A program made the translations under genes and the position numbers. A stretch of 64,000 nt of DNA from Clostridia bacterium (GTDB lineage: Bacteria; Bacillota; Clostridia; UMGS1810). The first letter of the stretch is position 1. Each line of letters starts with the position of its first letter. The notes below the pieces were generated by a model. It was not told the origin of the DNA, did not search any database, and saw only the letters and a program-made list of their open reading frames with translations. Shown one piece after another: positions 60,103 through 64,000 of the stretch. The stretch spans positions 1 through 64,000 of the forward strand of contig JAFUPN010000021.1 of the NCBI GenBank assembly GCA_017481205.1, read 5' to 3'.

Positions 60103-61630
60103 ACTGACGAGCGGTCTTATTGCCGGCGTAAAATCATCTCTTGACGGTCTTATGCATGAGCTTGTTATTCTCCAGGAAGAAATTGTCGGCGGCAGAGTGA
60201 CGTCTCTTGATGCAGACAATAACATAATTGTCCTCGAGGACACAGAATATGCCATGAGCCTTGATTTCACCAAAAAATATATTACCACCGATTATATAGA
60301 TATTGGTGACATGGTTAATGCATATTTGGGTCTCGGCGGTGAGCTTGTATATCTTGCTGAGCGTACCTCAGAGTACGTTTACGGTATGCTGTCGGATGCC
60401 AAGTCATCTGATGGGATGGAGAGCGCTCTTATGCTTGAAATCTTTACCGCCGACGGTTTCACAACTATGTATGCCGCAGATAAAATCAGCTTTGACAGCG
60501 GCAATAAGCTGTCTGATGTATCTGCAGCACTTGACATTGTGTCCGAACATATTAAAGCCGATAAGCCGGAAATTATCAGATACAGTACCAATGCCGACGG
60601 CGAGGTTACTCACATTGATTTTGCTTCCGACGAAACATCAAATACATCCTATGACCCTATGACTCTTCGTCCGGAGTACGACAGACTTGCGAAGATAAAG
60701 ACTGTTGCAAATATAAACTACCGTTCCGATGCATCGGGTCTTGTAAGCAATGCCATACTATCAGATGCGACTATGATTGTTGACAACGGTGCCAACGAGC
60801 CGGACCGTGATAAAAGATACAGATTTTCTTCCATGGGAAGCCTTACCACCAATTCATCATATTCTATGGAGCTGTATGATATAGATGAGCACGGTTATGC
60901 AGGATTTGCATTTGTAACCGGCGGACCCACCAACGGTGCAAAAAATACTTATCTTAAAACATATATTATAGAAAAAGCAAACAGGGGAGTATCAGGAGAT
61001 TATGAAGGCTACAGACTCACCTGCTACGGAGAGGGCTCCTACGGCAGCTACTTCCTGCCCGAAGAGTCTTTAAATGCCGACATCACCGGCAAAAAGAGAA
61101 TGCCTCAGCCCGGTGACCTGATAAGATTTACAATCAAAAGCGAAGATATTATTGACGAATATTATACAGACTTTGTTTACGAAGCGGACAATTCACTCCC
61201 TATGTACAAAAAGGTTATAGGAACTTATATGGAAGAATCCGGAGGAAACAGACTTTACGGTCAGCTTATTAATAATGATACAAGCGGTGCTGCTTCTGCA
61301 AATGGCATTTACACCAACGCCGGATACGGCGAAGCTTATATTGCCGACCTTCAGGGACGCTACGGTGCCGGTTTTGTGACAGGTTATGTGTATAATTCCG
61401 AAAAATCCATTGTTCTGTGCAATGGAGGTGCTGACTACATCATGGCTAATATGAGACCATATACCTTGCCGAATACTGTCGTGCTTTTTGATACACAGGC
61501 TCGCAAAGTCACTGTGACACCTTATATGTCATCTTCATTCAAGAGCTATAAGGCTAATTCCGGCGAAGAAGATTTTGTTGTTCTCCGCTGCAGTGCAGGC
61601 AAGCCTCAGATAGCATTTGTTTACAGATAA
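60038..61630 (+). CDS. S-layer-homology protein, second part in +1 frame
   Basis: The frame opens at TTG 60038, but residues up to about 20 there overlap the first part and look like shadow coding. Real similarity in style begins at about 60101 with ELTSGLIAGVKSSLDG. The roughly 510 residues contain the same beta-rich repeats as the first part, for example GGRVTSLDADNNIIVLEDTEYA and KRMPQPGDLIRF. No signal peptide is present, so alone it would stay in the cytoplasm. This supports the view that it is the C-terminal half of the preceding secreted protein, joined by +1 frameshifting, or separated from it by an indel. Confidence 0.7.
   Translation: MAVRKMFFAAYMTIPAIRPLFELTSGLIAGVKSSLDGLMHELVILQEEIVGGRVTSLDADNNIIVLEDTEYAMSLDFTKKYITTDYIDIGDMVNAYLGLGGELVYLAERTSEYVYGMLSDAKSSDGMESALMLEIFTADGFTTMYAADKISFDSGNKLSDVSAALDIVSEHIKADKPEIIRYSTNADGEVTHIDFASDETSNTSYDPMTLRPEYDRLAKIKTVANINYRSDASGLVSNAILSDATMIVDNGANEPDRDKRYRFSSMGSLTTNSSYSMELYDIDEHGYAGFAFVTGGPTNGAKNTYLKTYIIEKANRGVSGDYEGYRLTCYGEGSYGSYFLPEESLNADITGKKRMPQPGDLIRFTIKSEDIIDEYYTDFVYEADNSLPMYKKVIGTYMEESGGNRLYGQLINNDTSGAASANGIYTNAGYGEAYIADLQGRYGAGFVTGYVYNSEKSIVLCNGGADYIMANMRPYTLPNTVVLFDTQARKVTVTPYMSSSFKSYKANSGEEDFVVLRCSAGKPQIAFVYR
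60086..60120 (+). other. Perfect hairpin with CTT-TGA site at the frame change
   Basis: ATAAGACCGCTC (60086-60097) and GAGCGGTCTTAT (60109-60120) are perfect 12-bp complements with an 11-nt loop. The zero-frame codons read GCT CTT TGA; CTT TGA is the same slip site used for +1 frameshifting in the RF2 gene prfB, and a +1 slip there leads exactly into the next open frame. The upstream ribosome-like sequence of prfB is absent. Confidence 0.7.
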
Positions 61631-61642
61631 GGAGGGATATAT

Positions 61643-64000
61643 ATGAAGAATCAATTTAAAAAACTGATTTCATTTGTATTAAGCACTGCACTGCTCTGCC
61701 ATTCGGCTTCTGCCGCGGTAAATGTTCCCTTTTTCTATGGCGGTGAGCAGGAGACCTATGTGCTTAATGAAACCTTTAATAACAGATACACCAATTCCGA
61801 TACAATAGAAAATCTTACTGTAACCGGCGGAAAGGTTAAAGTTGCAGACATGAATTCATCCAATAAAGCACTATTGCTCAGGGCATTCGACGGAGAGACA
61901 GGCGTTGTTGCCCCCGGCGTTAATCCCGGCGACAAAAATGTTGTATTCAGTGTGGATATTATGGCAGACAATATGCCTGCTAGTCTCACACTGGGCGCAG
62001 CTTCCGGAGTGGATTCGGCTTCTTCTTCAGATATTGTGTTTGTTAAGGTTACCGACAACAAAATTTATACCATCGACAACAGAAATATCGGCAAGCTCAG
62101 TGTAAACAAATTTACCACAATAAGTGCAGTTCTCAAGAAAAATTCTGTGGTTGACATATATGTTGACTACAAAAAAGCTGTTTCCAACTGGAAAATCTCA
62201 GGCAAGGCAGGTTCATATATAGCTGTCCGTAAAACCGGTGCAAATTCCTGCTATATAGACAACCTGCGCACTTACTATGGCTCAGAGCCAGACAGCAGCT
62301 TGCCTTCTGCCGGATTTTTGAATGATTATATTGATATTATTGGAGTAGACGATACCAAGGGTGATATCACATTTTTTGACAACAGATATTGCTTTACGTC
62401 CAATGATCCCAAGTATACAACAGCTACTCTTACCCCTAAGACGAATATCATCACTGCAACAAGGCTTATTGACTACAAAAACCCCTCAAGAACAGATTAT
62501 ATCTATATGGAGAGAGTTAAATCCACTGATGACTGTTTTTTTGACGTACGAATAAATATTCCCTCCTGGGCAAAAATGGGAACCAAGAAGTTTCAATATT
62601 TCAAGCTTGAGGGTGATATCAAAATCGATGAATTCAATTCTTCAATCACACTTCCTCAGATTCGTGATACTGCAACAACCGGCAGTCAGCAGAATATGTA
62701 TGTATCCATCACTTCCGACGGTTCAATCAAATGCGGAAATGCAACTGCTTCAAAGGTTATAAAAAAAGGTGAGTGGTTCCACTACCTTGCATTTTTTAAT
62801 CTTAAGGACCGTGCGGTGGAAATATATGTAAACGGAAAAAAAGTAATCAGCACACAGATTACCAACAACAATATCCAAGAGCTCTATCATATGCGCGTCA
62901 GTCTTGAGGCAGGTGACATGTTAGGCAAGGTTTATCTGGATAATTTTGACATCACAGGTCTCGACAATCCTATTGTAGACGGTGTTGAGACAAAATCCAG
63001 CGTTTTTGCTACCGACGATGCCATAATAGAATTTCTCAATGGCAAGACCGCAATCCATGCTTACGGCAACAATATTCATAAAAATGGAGTAAAATCTCAT
63101 CTTGAGATACCCGGTATCTATGATGAAGCCACCGGGCAGTATTATGCTCCCGTAAGCACACTTAACAAAGCCTTTGACCTTAACCTTACCGACAGTAACG
63201 GCTCGGTAAACGGTGATATACAAATTGCCTCCGATGGCACTGTTACCAAGAAAGACGGCTCAACCTTTAAGCTGGAATATGCTCCAAGGGTTGAGAGCGG
63301 AGCTATATATGTGCCGGTTCGTGAATTTGCAGAAAAAGCTATGGAAAAATCCGTATGGTGGTTTAAGACCGGAATAATTATATTTTCCGATAAGCCCATA
63401 AAGCTCGACACTTCAAGCTGGGAATATCAGTCAGTGCGTACTGTCCAGATGACTACCGTATGGAATGATATTGATTTTCTTAATGCGTATCTACAGTACG
63501 AAAGACCGAGAGGAGAAAAGCTTATTTCCGATCTTAAGTCAACTCTGGGTGAAGACGCATTAACTGCACATCCCAAGGTAATGCTTGATAAAGGAGATTT
63601 TGACCTGCACCGTCAGCATTATCAGGCAAAGGATGACGAGCTCTTTACAGAGCTTACAAACAAAATGATTGCAAATGCAGATAACTATGCAGAAGGTGAC
63701 AACTGGCAGGTACCCTACAAATTTGACGATGCTATGCGCACATTAGTCAGTATATCCACACCGCTGCTTAACAAATTTATACACTGGGGATATGCATATC
63801 AGCTTACCGGCGACCAAAAATACGTTGACGCGGCATACAAGCTCTTTGAGCAGGTGAATACCTATCCCGACTTCAACACGTCCCATATTATTGATGCCGG
63901 TGACGATGCCTTTGCTCTTGCTATAGGCTTTGACTGGCTGTATCACGGCTTCACACCCGAGCAGAGAGAGTTTGTAAAGAATGTGGTTCGAAACAAATGT
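61643..64000 (+). CDS. Large secreted protein with lyase-like toroid (3' end outside window)
   Basis: Open frame of 786 codons running off the right edge. A signal peptide (about 1-28, FKKLISFVLSTALLCHSASA) leads LamG-like beta-sandwich regions (about 35-210 and 330-437, the latter with GEWFHYLAFFNLKDRAVEIYVNGKK). A copper-amine-oxidase-N/stalk-type domain follows (about 500-586; APVSTLNKAFDLNL, then YVPVREFAEKAM). From about 640 (HPKVMLDKGDFDLHR) an alpha-helical region begins that resembles the alpha/alpha toroid of heparinase II/III and alginate-lyase-like enzymes. GGAGGG precedes ATG 61643, 12 bp after the SLH second part, so it is in the same run. The catalytic part is mostly outside. 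Confidence 0.75.
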   Translation, partial: MKNQFKKLISFVLSTALLCHSASAAVNVPFFYGGEQETYVLNETFNNRYTNSDTIENLTVTGGKVKVADMNSSNKALLLRAFDGETGVVAPGVNPGDKNVVFSVDIMADNMPASLTLGAASGVDSASSSDIVFVKVTDNKIYTIDNRNIGKLSVNKFTTISAVLKKNSVVDIYVDYKKAVSNWKISGKAGSYIAVRKTGANSCYIDNLRTYYGSEPDSSLPSAGFLNDYIDIIGVDDTKGDITFFDNRYCFTSNDPKYTTATLTPKTNIITATRLIDYKNPSRTDYIYMERVKSTDDCFFDVRINIPSWAKMGTKKFQYFKLEGDIKIDEFNSSITLPQIRDTATTGSQQNMYVSITSDGSIKCGNATASKVIKKGEWFHYLAFFNLKDRAVEIYVNGKKVISTQITNNNIQELYHMRVSLEAGDMLGKVYLDNFDITGLDNPIVDGVETKSSVFATDDAIIEFLNGKTAIHAYGNNIHKNGVKSHLEIPGIYDEATGQYYAPVSTLNKAFDLNLTDSNGSVNGDIQIASDGTVTKKDGSTFKLEYAPRVESGAIYVPVREFAEKAMEKSVWWFKTGIIIFSDKPIKLDTSSWEYQSVRTVQMTTVWNDIDFLNAYLQYERPRGEKLISDLKSTLGEDALTAHPKVMLDKGDFDLHRQHYQAKDDELFTELTNKMIANADNYAEGDNWQVPYKFDDAMRTLVSISTPLLNKFIHWGYAYQLTGDQKYVDAAYKLFEQVNTYPDFNTSHIIDAGDDAFALAIGFDWLYHGFTPEQREFVKNVVRNKC

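Noticed and set aside
1-64000. tRNA or rRNA genes
   Set aside because: No cloverleaf-like stretch with T-arm and CCA region and no rRNA-like sequence was recognised in any intergenic region on reading both strands.

Overview
The window reads as chromosome from a low-GC, Gram-positive anaerobe of the Clostridia (Bacillota), probably an uncultured gut lineage. The grounds are a phenylalanine T-box leader, a preQ1-I riboswitch before a QueT-type transporter, Firmicutes-style -35/-10 promoters with 17-bp spacers, S-layer-homology (SLH) surface proteins, many AraC-type regulators beside carbohydrate-active enzymes, and a clostridial pyr operon that includes pyrBI. TGA ends many genes here, so the code is standard. 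No rRNA, tRNA or CRISPR array was recognised.

Layout. 1-816: 3' part of an IS element, ending about 38 bp before the pheS promoter. 842-4671: T-box, pheS, pheT. 4694-6187: membrane-anchored, degenerate GH3-like protein. 6248-10506: AraC regulator, a miniature inverted-repeat element, and a GH38 alpha-mannosidase. 10524-11434: three overlapping minus-strand genes of a DUF3990/DUF3791 type module whose first gene is frameshifted. 11563-15365: lipid-like trio (diacylglycerol kinase family, E2-like acyltransferase, acyl-CoA ligase). 15391-22467: a 2358-residue secreted multidomain protein with a C-terminal GH99/WbsX-like domain. 22480-23154: preQ1 riboswitch and queT. 23190-26417: hisS-aspS. 26477-31193: palindromic RNA/DNA element, then a Gld-type ABC exporter set (ATPase, permease, GldG-like, DUF4340).

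31308-34953: AraC regulator divergent from a sugar isomerase and an unassigned TIM-barrel glycosidase-like protein. 34954-35648: repeat-rich intergenic region with a second, nested copy of the miniature element. 35579-41322: pyrC-K-D-F-E-B-I, with pyrD interrupted by an in-frame TGA at codon 27. 41404-44024: duplicated P-loop ATPase, DUF606 membrane protein, PflX-like radical SAM protein. 44025-46267: AraC regulator divergent from a sugar isomerase and 5-formyl-THF cyclo-ligase. 46318-52902: palindromic dispersed repeat, then a ROK repressor divergent from a MATE transporter, a class II aldolase and a second GH38 alpha-mannosidase. 52875-64000: PocR-AraC regulator divergent from a long run of cupin, TIM-barrel glycosidase-like protein, SLH protein, a frame-broken SLH protein, and a large secreted lyase-like protein that runs off the window.

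How the genes fit together. Much of the window looks like scattered glycan-use loci: two GH38 alpha-mannosidases, a GH99-like secreted enzyme, two related unassigned glycosidase-like proteins, two isomerases and an aldolase, with AraC, PocR-AraC or ROK regulators beside most of them. Alpha-mannose-rich glycans (host N-glycans or yeast mannan) are the likeliest substrate, by inference. The most unusual signals are a CTT-TGA site with a perfect 12-bp hairpin exactly where a large SLH protein changes frame, the nonsense codon in pyrD, a shared promoter motif suggesting a three-promoter ROK regulon, and several families of palindromic intergenic repeats.
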